Shown here: in pieces, positions 41,526 to 53,000 of the stretch | Layout: each line of letters starts with the position of its first letter | How positions within the stretch are numbered: the stretch's first letter is position 1 | Assembly (NCBI GenBank): GCA_035578155.1 | Contig: JAPWDM010000008.1 | Coordinates: forward strand, 7,433,847-7,497,846 | Reading direction: 5' to 3' | DNA: 64,000 nt | DNA from: Brachynemurus nebulosus | Lineage: Eukaryota; Arthropoda; Insecta; Neuroptera; Myrmeleontidae | Notes under the pieces: generated by a model | The model's input: the letters and a program-made list of their open reading frames with translations, nothing else | Database searches by the model: none | Told to the model about the DNA's origin: nothing | Translations under genes and position numbers: made by a program

Positions 41526-43620
41526 TATACCAAGAACTAAAGTGTGAGTTTTCAAGCGAGGTTTGGGAATTTATTAGGTAGGGAAGACCAGGAAGGGGAT
41601 GCTGTATGACGGACATTATGTACCTAACTTTGAAGTACCTGACCTGATACGCTGCACGGACACTTTTTCCTCCGCCTGGGGGTTTTTGAAGTGCAATCGC
41701 GTTTTACCGTTAATAAATAATAATAATAATAATAATAAATCTATTACTCGAAAAAATTTACCAACTTTACAGAGTTCGCTAAAAACAAAAGATAAGTCTA
41801 TTTGCATTAAAATAGAAAGTTTTCGAAATATTCATGTACTGTGTAATATGCTTTGCTTTGAGCTGTGTGAGTTTTAATCGCGAGTATGTAGTTTGTTGCC
41901 AGAGGGGCCTGAAAAGGCTCGAGAGCAACAAACTTCGCACTCGGGATTAAAACTCACACTTTAGTCCTATGTTGCAATTCCGGATAATTTAAAATTATAA
42001 AAATTTAAAAAAAATACTTAAATGTCATTCAAATTGTATGTAATAAATAATAATCCTTCAAGTATACTTTGGTTAAATCAATCGAATTGTACAATGCAAT
42101 ATAACTGTTTAGGTATCTACAAATTTAAATTTATTTATTATTTTCAATTACCTAGCAACGTTATTTAATTTAAGTTAAATTTCTGTAAATTGTGCTTGCT
42201 GATTGGTTTAAAAGCGGGAGCAAAATAATTTTTTGCACGATCGTGTATTTTCATGCATTTACCGATGCTGTTGATAATGCTGGTAAGTTACATTTCCCGA
42301 ACATTTGTTTATATCCATGGAAACCAAAAAATAACAGTGCGGTAAGTGAAATAGATGCGTGGTAAGTGAATAGGAATGTGGTAAGTGAAATTAGCTCAAA
42401 TATGATTGTAATTACTTATTTATATTGAAATTAATAGTACAATATGAATAATTAGGGAAATAAATCGATTAACACTATGAGGCCCGAGCACTTTTATAGT
42501 AAACTTCCCCGGAAGCCGGCAATATTTAAAAAAAAAAAAAACTTTAAACAAATACATAAAATGATTCAAACACTGAATAGATTCAACACAGTTCAACATG
42601 TATGTGTAAAACTGTAAACATACGTACGTGATACGTACATACTACGTATACACTGACATTCAAATCAATTTTATTTAAAAATATAAATTATAGTTTTTAT
42701 GTATTTTTTGTTTATCTGAAAATTTTTTATACATAGAAACCAAAAGGGTAGTGTGTGTTGGTACATATTTGTGTGAGTAGGAACACATTCGTGTGATGAA
42801 TGATGATAAGATAAACATCGCACACATAATGCGTAACCAACTAATCAATTAATCATTGATCGCGGTCGGCCTCTGGGGATGTTTTGTTTGGTTTCGGATG
42901 CCGAAGCCATGGGACTGAAAGTGTTAATATGAAAATTTTCACTAGTTTGCACATTATTGTTGACATTAGTCTTCATATTTTATTGACATTTCAAAAGGTC
43001 GTTCAATCATTAAAATTTTCTGTGGTTTTCATAATCTTCCTTTCATTTTACGAGAATAAATTTGCAGCAAAAAATAAAATGCTTCATCAATTTCATTATT
43101 CTCACTAATATTATATTTTAACAAACTATTTCCTCAATTTTTTTAATAGAAAATTCAAAAAAAAATATTCACGCCAATTAAATATTGACAACTTTTTATT
43201 TACAAATATAGTTGTCAATTGTCACTACAAAGATTCGTATTAGGCGTATTTTAGTTACTATAAATATTTATATAATATTTATTCATGGCATTCTATGTCA
43301 TAACATAGAAATATAAATTTCACCTATATTATCCGAATTTTATTACTTATTTAATATATTTTTATTTTTTAATTATTTTAAATCGATAGTGCAAAAAATA
43401 TTATACAATACACGATGCGTTAAGTGCATTTCCTGATCTTGAAAATTGCAAAAACTCGACCCTCCGGGTCTCGTTTTCGCAACATTTTCTCGATCAGTAA
43501 AAGCAACTTACCGAACTTATATTGTAAATTACTATTTTAGTCTCTTTGGACTAAAAGTGGCACTTTACTCCCTATTATGAAGGACTAAACCATGTGTTTT
43601 AGTCTCGGAATTGCAAAAAA
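41526..43620. other. Intergenic repeat-rich tract upstream of gene 6 3' flank
   Basis: About 41537-41560 (ACTAAAGTGTGAGTTTTCA) is inverted at 41948-41965 (AAACTCACACTTTAGT), forming a compact foldback whose loop has GTTTGTTGCCAGAGG and GAGAGCAACAAAC. GTAAGTGAAATAG, GTAAGTGAATAGG and GTAAGTGAAATTAG repeat at 42341-42395. TGTTGCAATTCCGG (41970) and CGGAATTGCAA (43606) could be ends of a larger element interrupted by the piggyBac-type MITE. No gene. Confidence 0.45.
42473..42923. mobile_element. piggyBac-type MITE (CACTATGAGGCCC), 451 bp
   Basis: CACTATGAGGCCCGAGC...CATGGGACTGAAAGTG between TTAA at 42469-42472 and 42924-42927. The tips are imperfect inverted repeats (CACTATGAGGCCC against CACTTTCAGTCCC). 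Different family from 12818-13244. Confidence 0.7.
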
Positions 43621-44051
43621 TAATTTTTTAAATGTAGCTGTCAAACTTTCAATAATTTGAGATAATTTTTCCATTTTTTGTTAATTTTTTTCATTTTAAT
43701 TTAAAATTGCAAAAAATATTGTGTACAACACGTGCAAAATGAGTATTTTTTTTCACTAGTGACAATTGTCGCAAACTCTTGTGAAAAAAATACCTTCATC
43801 TTGCAACTTATTGCATAAATAACTATTATACACTGCATAAACATAATATAAGTTTCTAGAGCAAGGGACGTAATCGTTTTAGTGTCAGTGGCGGACCATA
43901 TAGATACAGACATAAACATTCACCTGAAACATACGACTATGTCCCCAACACAGGCACAACCCGTTCTTAACACATTTATTATACCTAGATTTGTGTGAAG
44001 TTTTTTGTATCTTCTTAAACCACTTAACCAGTTAAATGTTTCAACATATTG
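43621..44051 (-). other. 3' flank of gene 6
   Basis: Contains the tract shared with the 3' side of gene 4 (43853-43985 against about 30330-30470) and, close to the stop, residual finger-like DNA (about 43990-44040, TTAAATGTTTCAACATATTG). No separate gene. Confidence 0.5.
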
Positions 44052-45443
44052 TTATGGTTTCTGACCACGGTGGATTCTTTGGTGTTTTTTTAAACCACTT
44101 GAATGTCTAAATGTCTTAGAACACAAACTACATTTATAATGTTTTTCACCCGTATGAGTTTTTTCATGTTTTTCTAAATGACTTAGGTGAGAAAATTTTT
44201 TGGAACATATAACACACTTATGACGTTTTTCACCACTGTGAATTTTTTCATGTCTTTTTAACTGACTTAATTCACTAAATGCTTCAGAACATGTGTTACA
44301 TTTATATGGTTTTTCACCACTGTGAGTTCTTTTATGTGATTTTAAATGATCTAATCGAATAAATCTTTTAGTACATACACTGCATTCATACGGTTTTTCA
44401 CCACTGTGAATGCTTTCATGTCTTTTTAAATCAATTGATTGATTAAATGTTTTAGAACATATTATACATTCATAAGGTTTTTTATCACTGTGAATTATTT
44501 CATGCCTTTTTAAATAACTTGAAGAAATAAATGCCTTAGAACATACTTTACATTCATAAGGTTTTTCATCCCTGTGAATTATTTCATGTCTTTTTAAATT
44601 ATCTAACCGAGTAAATGTCTTAGAACATATGTTACATTTATTTGGTTTATAACCACTATGAATTCTTTCATGTTTTTCTAAACTTACCTTTTGAGTAAAT
44701 GTTTTAGTACACACGTTACATTCGTATGGTTTTTCACCACTGTGTATTCTTTCATGGGTTTTTAAATGACCTAACTGAATAAATGTTTTAGAACATATAG
44801 TACATTTATAAGGTTTTTCACCACTGTGAATTCTTCTATGTCTTTTTAATTCACTTGAAGTAATAAATGTTTTAGAACATATGTTGCATTCAAAGGGTTT
44901 TTCGTCACGGTGAATTTTTTCATGGCTTCTTGACTGACTTAAATCACTAAATTTTTTAGTACAGAAACTGCATTCATACGGTTTTTCACCACTGTGTTTT
45001 CTTTCATGTCTTTTTAAGTCACTTGGATAAATAAATGTTTTAGAACAAACACTACATTCGTATGGTTTTTCACCACTGTGTTTTCTTTCATGTGTTTTTA
45101 AGTTACCTAATTGAGTAAATGTTTTAGTACATATACTACATTTATAAGGTTTTTCACCACCGTGAGTTTTTTCATGTGTCTTTAAAGAATTTGACTGATT
45201 AAATTTTTTTGTACATACTTTACATTTGTATGGTTTTTCACCACTATGAATTCTTTCATGTCTTTTTAAATCACTTGGATAAGTAAATGTTTTATTACAT
45301 GTATCACACTGTAATAGTTTTTTTCCAACACTTGAAATTTCATCTTCTATTAAATCTGTCGAAAAATCTTCATCTCTTTCATCTTCTTCAATTTTTATTT
45401 CCGTATGTAAACTGTTTAAATCTATCGAAGATTCACTCAACTC
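44052..45443 (-). CDS. C2H2 zinc-finger gene 6, exon Z (15 fingers)
   Basis: 463 codons from acceptor TTTTAG|GAGTTG (45443) to TAA 44052. Opens E-L-S-E-S-S-I-D-L-N-S-L-H-T-E-I-K-I-E-E-D-E (Trp2 of the family is Leu here). Fifteen uninterrupted C2H2 fingers follow, the most diverse array in the cluster, with recognition loops including SDLKRH, NSLKTH, GNLKTH, SQSRSH, SELKRH, VSLEKH, DNLKRH, SYLKRH, IDLKRH, DHLKSH and SGLKKH, and linker variants GGEKP, RDEKP, SGYKP and SDKKP. It ends H-R-G-Q-K-P. All fingers keep both Cys and both His. It splices to a shortened exon A6 for about 508 residues. This is the best-preserved long array in the window. Confidence 0.92.
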   Translation of the reverse strand, partial: ELSESSIDLNSLHTEIKIEEDERDEDFSTDLIEDEISSVGKKLLQCDTCNKTFTYPSDLKRHERIHSGEKPYKCKVCTKKFNQSNSLKTHEKTHGGEKPYKCSICTKTFTQLGNLKTHERKHSGEKPYECSVCSKTFIYPSDLKRHERKHSGEKPYECSFCTKKFSDLSQSRSHEKIHRDEKPFECNICSKTFITSSELKRHRRIHSGEKPYKCTICSKTFIQLGHLKTHERIHSGEKPYECNVCTKTFTQKVSLEKHERIHSGYKPNKCNICSKTFTRLDNLKRHEIIHRDEKPYECKVCSKAFISSSYLKRHEIIHSDKKPYECIICSKTFNQSIDLKRHESIHSGEKPYECSVCTKRFIRLDHLKSHKRTHSGEKPYKCNTCSEAFSELSQLKRHEKIHSGEKRHKCVICSKKFSHLSHLEKHEKTHTGEKHYKCSLCSKTFRHSSGLKKHQRIHRGQKP

Positions 45444-46486
45444 CTAAAATGTTACAAAGTGTTTCGATTGCTGAAATATTCACATAAGGTGTGAGTGAAA
45501 AAATGGCAGATTTTTGCCCGATGTCCGAAAAGTGCAACTCGTTGTTTCTTAAAGCTCTTGATTTGTAGAATTCAAAATTGACAATTAAAAAAGTACATAA
45601 TCAAGAGAACATTCTAGAAATTAAAGATAATCGTTTAAATCGGGGGTTTGTAAACCTTTTTCTAAAAAGGCCGCATCGTAAAAATTCTTAACTTGGCGGT
45701 ATTATTTATTATTTTATATTAATAAATAAAGGTATATATGTATTTATGTACAGTAGTGCTTCAGTAAAGTTCGGGTTGCTATCCGTCCGGGTTTCCCCGG
45801 ATTTGTCCTCTTTTTGAGGACGTCCAGGGAACGTCCGGGCGGGGTTTTCGATGCAGCCCGGGTTTTAGTTACCAAAACTAATGGAAGAAAAAAATTATAT
45901 TTTATACATAATTGCAATGATTTTATATTTTATTATCTCAAAAAATTATGAAATTACAAATTGTAAAATTTTCATATACGGATGTTGTATTCAATAAAAA
46001 GAAGTTCCTTGTTATAAGTACAATGGGATAATAAAATCCATTAAAAATTGGAAATACTAGCAATAAACATCACCTGTAAATAGAGCTTGGAATACCGGTG
46101 TCTTTTTATAATATCGGTATTTATTCGGTATTAGCATTTAAAACATCGGAATTCCGGTATTTTTTCGGTATTGAATGAAGATAGTATAGAAAAAAGGAAA
46201 AAACATTAAAAATCATTTAATAAAATTAATTAGTAACAGTAATAATAACAAACTACATCATCATTGGATTTTAAAAAAAATAAATACATAATTTTGTATT
46301 TTTTCTTATAGAAAAATACTTAAAAATATTCCAGAATTATGAAAAAATATGAATAAGTATAAGATATCTGGTCATCTGCACATATGGAAAACATTAAGCA
46401 AAACTAAAGACATTGTAATAAAATTTATGTTGTAAATCTAACATAAAAAAAAAAAAAAATATTCAAAATATGTAATATATAAAGTA

Positions 46487-47703
46487 CACCACAAATCCAA
46501 TTTTACGTAGTGGTCGGTGCAAATTTAAGGGGAAGTACGTAAAATCGGAAGATCAGGGTCGTCAGTAAACTTTTGTTTCGGGGGTTGGAATTTATCTGAA
46601 TTTATTTAACCCAAAATTATCTTAAGAGACAATCTACACCTAAAATTCGGTTGTGTAGACAAAGGAAATCGAATGTTATACTAATGAATATGAGTGAGGA
46701 CTTTTAGAAAACTGTCGAAAAATTAACTTCACTATCGCATTCATCAGCGTAAAAGACGCCAAATAGCGGAAGCTAACAAAAATTCTAGAATATTCTACTC
46801 GTGGACTAGCGAAGATACCAAAAAACAAACTTCACTATTGAATTGGGCACTAAAAATTAGATTAAGCAGCACATTTTTACAAAAATTCTAGAATGTTCTA
46901 TTGGTCAACTAACAAAGATATCGAAAAATCGATTGCACCATTTAATTGGTCATCGCATAAAAGACGGAATAGCAAATTCTGATTAATGTTCTAGAATATT
47001 CTATTCGTTAAATAGCAAAAATTGTTTGTCAAAATCGGACATTTGGTTTACATTAGTTTAATTTCGGTTGGACAATTAAGTGGTGGAGTAAATTTTCTAA
47101 TATCTTTGTTAGTTGACAAATAGAATATTCTAGAACATTTCTCAAAATGTGTTATTTGGTCTCTTATTTGGTAGCCAATTCAATGGTGACGTCTGTTTTT
47201 GAATATCTTTGCTAGTTGACGAATAGAATATTCCAGAACATTTGTCAAAATGTGTCATTTGACCTCTTTTTCAATGGACAATTAAATGGTACAATTGATT
47301 TTTCAATATCTTTGCTAGTTGACAAATAGAACATTCTAGAATTTTTGTGGAACTATACTGTTTAATCTCATTTTTAATGACCAATTCAACGGTGAAATCT
47401 GTTTTTTGATATCTCTGCTAGTTGACGATTAGAATATTCTAGAATTTTACGTTACTCATTTTGCATTTGCATTTTGCATATTACGTATACAAAATAGGTG
47501 CATGTATATCTGCAGTGAAATTTTAAAATTTTTAAGGGCTACGAGACCCTCAGAGAATATTACCTACGGCCTTGACTCTGGCTTGGTACATAAATTTTCA
47601 CTAACCCAGACAAAAAACAACAACATATCTGTGAGAAGAGAACCCCACTAAATCGCTGACGTCACTACGTAAAATCGGAGTACGTACCATTGGATGGCCA
47701 CTG
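46487..47703. mobile_element. Tc1/mariner-like MITE with HSE-like repeats, copy 2
   Basis: A 1217-bp near-identical copy of 18618-19839, flanked by TA at 46485-46486 and 47704-47705. Same ends and internal modules, and one orientation with respect to the plus strand. It lies inside a zinc-finger gene intron. Confidence 0.86.
46783..47444. promoter_or_regulatory. Second array of seven perfect three-unit HSE-like motifs
   Basis: Motifs at 46783-46795, 46886-46898, 46989-47001, 47123-47135, 47226-47238, 47329-47341 and 47432-47444, all fitting TTCnnGAAnnTTC or GAAnnTTCnnGAA. Positions reproduce the spacing of copy 1 exactly (103, 103, 134, 103, 103, 103). Located in intron 6, about 1-1.6 kb downstream of exon A6. 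Confidence 0.55.
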
Positions 47704-48410
47704 TATTTGATTTTGTTAATACCGAAACCGAAATACGGGTATTTGAAATTTTAATACCGGTTTTACAAAACGTTTAAAAAATTCCGGTATTCCGGTTTTT
47801 CGGTAGTACCGGAATACCGGTATCCAAGCTCTACGGCTGTAAAAGATACGTGCTAATTGAATAAAATCCACTAGTGTGAGGACAGACCGGTACGGTCAGA
47901 TCGGAACATCAATAAAGTAATTATACTGTATACTTGACATAATATCCATTATCTATTTGACTTTAATTGTGTTCAGAAATAAGAGTTGCATTACTTTGTG
48001 GAAAATCATTCTAAACAAAAATTAAAGACGCTCTATTTTTTAGAAACAAAATACTGTATTTGAAAAGATGTCTGGGTTTTAAGCTCTGAAATCCGGGTTT
48101 TCTGAGCTCATTGTCCAGGTTTGATAAATTTTCTAATGGCAATCCTAATCTACACTGATTTCCCTGATACAAATAATTAATACATATTTTAAAAATATAA
48201 GCAGTCTTTATTTAATAGCCTAGAGATATATGAGCTGTTATCTCTAATTTTCAAAATGTACTTATGCGAGTTAAACTTTTTTAAAATTTTACACATCGAC
48301 ATCAAAAACAATAACAACCCACTGGTTTATTTGTCGCCCATTGGGCAAAAATCGACTATTCTTTCACTATTTACTCAATTGAAAACTGACAAGCTAAACA
48401 CAGTAATTAC

Positions 48411-48545
48411 CAATTTTATATTTCGCCCTTGTAAGTCTGTAAAATTGTTTGTATCTGTTGATAACACTAAATTGGTCTCATTCACTTCATCTTTCTCCAC
48501 TTTAATTTTAATGGGATGAAAACTTTCAGAGGCCAATTTCTCCAT
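48411..48545 (-). CDS. Zinc-finger gene 6, exon A (short, one K-x-E repeat)
   Basis: 45 codons from ATG at 48545 to the phase-0 donor ATTG|GTAATT at 48411; too short for simple ORF listings. The start is M-E-K-L-A-S-E-S-F-H-P, then one repeat (IKIKVEKDEVNE), then E-T-N-L-V-L-S-T and the conserved end F-T-D-L-Q-G-R-N-I-K-L. Two repeats and part of the C-terminal half are deleted relative to gene 1. The retained ends and the intact donor argue that it is still used. Confidence 0.78.
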
Positions 48546-50097
48546 TTTAAATTTTTATTTTATACACAAACTCTGTAACTAAAAGCACTAACGGGAATAG
48601 AATGTTTTTATTAGGTTTACGACGTGCGACAGGTAGCTATCGTACATTGTATGGAGGGTAGATATCAGGAGCATCATCTCTGTATCAAAAAGTGTCCCTA
48701 GAACGGCGTAGTGGCGGCGCGACTGTAGCAAAAGGGTAAATTTGAAGAAGTAAACAAGAAAAGAAAAACATCCGCGCTGTTATGTAATTATTGTTTTTTT
48801 ATTATAATTGTTACATATAATTGTTTTATTTTAAAAATTTTTATAAAACAACACAAAAAAATCACTAACAGACCAGTTTTGTCAATTCCTCTCATATGAG
48901 TTAGATCTCCATCTTATAATACTCCATTACTACAAAGTTCATTTCATACTCTTTTGCTACTCTAGCGCTATGTAACGTCACTATGTAAAATCGGAGTCAG
49001 TACCATTGGATATTCACCGTATAAAGTAATTTAAACTATAAGAGTTTATTTCATATATATGTAATTTCTATATATTTCCTTAATATTAACCATTTAAACA
49101 AACCATATGGTAAAATTTTTTTGTCTCAAAATGCCGGCCTTATTACTGCCAAGTGATAAGTACAATAGATAAGGCTACAAAAAAAGAAAAAGAAAAAAAT
49201 TAAAGATCCCAACATTAAAAAAGTGAACCTTAGGAATTTATAAAAAATAAATTATACTAAACTATGTTGATAAAATTGAGCATTATTTAGAATTATACCG
49301 TATTGTCATAGATGGCGGCACCTATACCAGTGGATATGTACATATGACAGCATTTTGAGCCGCCATATTGCAGGACGAGTTAACTCGTCTTAATCATTTA
49401 AAGAGTTAAATATCATCAACCGACATTGGTGATTCTCAAATGGAAACACTCACTTCCCCAGTCCCGGCGTGTTTCTATTTGAGAATAAGTACTGTAGTTA
49501 CATTCTGTTTTATCCGTTTTATGTTACTATATTCGCTATATTCACATCAGTATTCTGAGATTATTAACGCCACGAGTGGTAAAAAAAGAAAGAAAGATTA
49601 TTAAATATCATCGACATTGGTGATTCTCAAATGGAAACACTCACTTCCCCAGTCCCGACGTGTTTCCATTTAAGAATAAGTACTGTATTAACATTCTGTT
49701 TTATCCGTTTTACATATGTTACTATATTCGCTATCTTCACATCAGTATTCGAGCATTATTAACGCCGCGAGTGGTAAAAAAAGAAAGCCTTATATTTACC
49801 ATTTTCCTGACCAATTTTGTCAATTCCTCTCATATAAGTTAAATCTCCTTCTTATAATACTCCATTATTCGTAAATTCAATACACAAGTTTCTAGTTTTA
49901 CTACCAGTGGCGCGAACTTATATGGCGGTTCAAAAGTTTTTTTTGCGAGTCTTTTAAACTAGCACATATTGACAATGTGATGGGTAAAAAATTTATTAAT
50001 TTCATAAAATTTAAAGATGTTATAAAAATTTGTATTTCAAATTCAGTTGTAAATAATATAAAACATAATAGAGAAATTTTTTAATTGCGTGATGTTA
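48546..50097. other. Intergenic gene 6-gene 7, proximal part
   Basis: The conserved promoter boxes of the other genes are hard to find here, so the gene 6 flank has diverged. About 48968-49020 (ACTATGTAAAATCGGAG ... CCATTGGATATTCACCGTA) is a solo end related to the MITEs at 18618 and 46487. About 48871-48960 (TTTTGTCAATTCCTCTCATA ... ACTCCATTA) is repeated at 49811-49866. A tandem duplication lies at 49422-49803. No gene. Confidence 0.5.
49422..49803. repeat. Tandem duplication, two units of about 191 bp
   Basis: Unit 1 starts GACATTGGTGATTCTC at 49422 and unit 2 at 49613. Both carry CCCCAGTCCCG(G/A)CGTGTTTC, TTCTGTTTTATCCG and GCGAGTGGTAAAAAAAGAAAG-like ends. Units differ by scattered substitutions and short indels. 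Confidence 0.85.
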
Positions 50098-53000
50098 CTG
50101 TTGGCCAGATGTTAGTTATAACTAATAAATAATTAATAACTAATAACTTAATTATTCTTTAGTAACTAACAACTGAAAAATTTAGTTATTAGTTATAACG
50201 AATAAATAATTTAGGTTTTGGTTGTAGTTTAAAAATTTTATTGGAATGTTAGTATATGTGTGTTAGTAAATGAAATTACCGTAGGAGATAAAAAAGTCAG
50301 GAAGGATTTTGATAATGAAAAGTATAATTTAGCAGCTGTGATATATTTCGAAGAATATTTTCTTTCCTTATTTGTGCCATTTTGAAAATATCGTTATTTT
50401 CGACATCAACAATTTTTGATAACGAAAACTACGTTTTAGTAACACTAATATGTTTGGAATATTTAAGATTTGCTTCGCTTAAGCCTTCAAAATTCGTTAG
50501 TTTTTTGTTACGATGTCTTTGTGAGATTTAGTATTTACGACAAAAGACTTTACGAAAAGTAATTTTTTAAAAAATAGGCTTTATTGTTGACCAAATAAAT
50601 AAATGGAACTAGGTAATGAAGCCTAAATTAATCAATTTATGATAAGTGTTTATAATTTATTTACGCAATTTGTGTGATAAGATTCGTTGTCGATAATTTT
50701 CGTTCGATAACGACAAAAAAATAGGGTTTTAAGGTCCGCAAATAACGGGGTATCACCGCAATACGGTAATAACAAAATTCCAATACGGTATCAGAGGAAC
50801 ATGAATTTATTTATGAATAGTAGAGAAAGACAGTTCAAGAAAATTACTGTTTTAAAATTTAAATAATATATATTATATTCTCCTAATACCAATTAAAAAA
50901 ATATACAAGTGGGACTTTATTTATCTCCAACAAAAAAGCACCTACTCGTCGACGAGATGCTTTCAGCTTGGTCCATAATATTTTGCTTTCTGTATGGACC
51001 GTGTGACCATATGTGAGACAAATTAAATGGGGAATTTGACTAATTTTGGGAAATTATTTTAAAATACGCGTATTTATGTATTATGCATGTATATAATTTT
51101 AATTTTTAAAAATAATGCCGAAAATCGTTAGAAAAAAATTAATTTAATATTTGTTCTCAAAATTTGCGCGAAAACGTTCATTAGCTCCAATTACGTCACA
51201 TGTTCTGGAAATTAATTAAATTCAAATTAATTTCTATAGTTATGTTTGCTAACCGGAATTTACGTAGCGACCCTAGTGGCGACAGTGTTGAAATCGTTGA
51301 AATATAAGAGAATGTAACGTTACAGCCCATTTCTGCTGACGTAATTTATAGCTGAAAAGTATTTTTTTTTAATTAAATAATGTTAGTTAGGATGAATTAA
51401 CATAATAAATAGGGAATATGCATTGTGAAAATTGTGAAACATTTTTTAAAATGTTCTATACACGTCACAAATTCTTATGACAGTTCTTTTTGTTTGATTA
51501 ATTTTAGTTTTCATAACGAAATTAATGTAAATTATCTACCTTAAATAAAAATTCCGCCAAAACGGTACATTTGAGCAATGAGCGATCCTATTGGTTGTGA
51601 TCATAGAGAATAACACTATATATATATAGAAGAGCACTCACTTAAATTATAGGATTTTTCTTAGCAGGTGGTTATTAAGGTACTGAATTCAGAGGGCAGT
51701 GCAGTAGCACTGCACAATATATTTAAAAAATTGGTAATTGTAGACGGTGCTACTAGCTGATATATATCGAATTTACTGTTCATAGAACTTATTCTATTAT
51801 TTTAGAAATTTATAATTTGTAACATTTCTATAGTAACAATTATAAAAAATTCTATCAAGAAATTTTCATTTTTTTCGAATTATTTATGAGTAATTCGTCT
51901 ATTTTTTTGAGTTTAATATTAAATTTAATAATTTTATTTAATTATTATTGGAGGTATGTATAATTAACATTTATTACTTTATTTGAAAATAATTACTTAT
52001 TTTATTATCACAGTAAATTAATTAAAAAAAAATTAGAATACATTTTATCTGTTGCAGAGAAATGGTAGCACACTTGTCAGAAATTAAAATCAGTAATAGT
52101 GGTATTCATTTACGAAATATTTGATTAATGTATAATTTTGAATAAAAATAAATTTACTTGAGTTTTTAAACAAATATATGAGTTTATAATTATTGTATGA
52201 GTTTTAAACTTGAAAAACTGATTAAAATAAAATGCAATTAGGAGAATTTTAGTGGATTATCTTACTAGTAGTTACCTACATTATCGGCAAAGGCTAAAGA
52301 TAATTTAAAGTTATTACAGTGACATCTCTGTTCTTTTCAAGTGTACTACGCATGATGATTACGACAACGGTGACATCTATACCCTGTACCCCCGTTCTCA
52401 GTGTCATAGAGAGGTAATAGAGAGTCAAAAAAATGTATTGAAGTTAGCTATCTTGCAGAAATAAAATTCTGGTGTACTTTATCTATGGTTGTGATGTATA
52501 AATATAAGTTTTCACCAAATATGCCAGATATATATACTGAATGAAATTGCACTAAGGTATAACGTAGAGTACCATAAATATGTAATAGGATACACTCTAT
52601 AAACTTTGTCACTGATACGAAAACATATATCAAGTAGTGTAAAAATTAATTTTTGAATACTTAAAAATATTTAGTACTTGTCACAATCAATACTTATTAT
52701 TTTTAAAATAAACTGCTTTAGGTAACTAGGAAAATATTAAATACTGATCATTATTTTTTTAAAAAAGAAGTTGCTATGAAAAAAAATTAAAAAAAAATAT
52801 TCATTGATTTTAATTTTTGAAAAAATTTGTAAGAGGAAACGATCTTAAAAAATTAAGTTGAAAACTGATTAAGAATAATTATTTAATTCATTAACTATTT
52901 AATATATTTGCTAACTACAGAACGAATTATATAACAATGCTGCTGGCCTGCGTGGTAATAACTTTCTTATTTGAATTTCTACAAGTAACGTCAGCGCGCC

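Larger units (their letters stand above)
46081..47833. mobile_element. Middle TIR element of the nest (TAGAGCTTGGAATACCGG)
   Basis: Ends TAGAGCTTGGAATACCGG and CCGGTATCCAAGCTCTA with abundant CGGTATT motifs on both sides. The element is about 0.53 kb once the inner MITE (46487-47703) is removed. CTGTAAA is present at both flanks but not perfectly positioned, so the target duplication is uncertain. Confidence 0.68.
45773..48146. mobile_element. Outer TIR element of the intron 6 nest
   Basis: Left edge GGGTTGCTATCCGTCCGGG with CCCCGGATTTGTCCTC; right edge ends ATTGTCCAGGTTTGAT ... TGGCAATCCT. The tips are inverted over about ten bases (GGGTTGCTAT against AGGATTGCCAT), and CCGGGTTT motifs occur on both sides. 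Weak TIRs and no clear target duplication, so the boundaries are tentative. Confidence 0.45.
45444..48410 (-). other. Intron 6 of zinc-finger gene 6, flanked by inverted arms
   Basis: Acceptor-side arm about 45490-45578 and donor-side arm about 48280-48366. The inverse of the donor-side arm reads GATTTTTGCCCAATGGGCG ... TTTTTGATG ... GTGTAAAATTTTAAA and is closely similar to the acceptor-side arms of genes 1 and 4. Between them is a three-level nest of TIR elements (45773-48146, 46081-47833, 46487-47703). Confidence 0.68.

Noticed and set aside
49422..49803. CRISPR-like direct repeats
   Set aside because: Only two units of about 191 bp without spacers; a simple tandem duplication in eukaryotic DNA.
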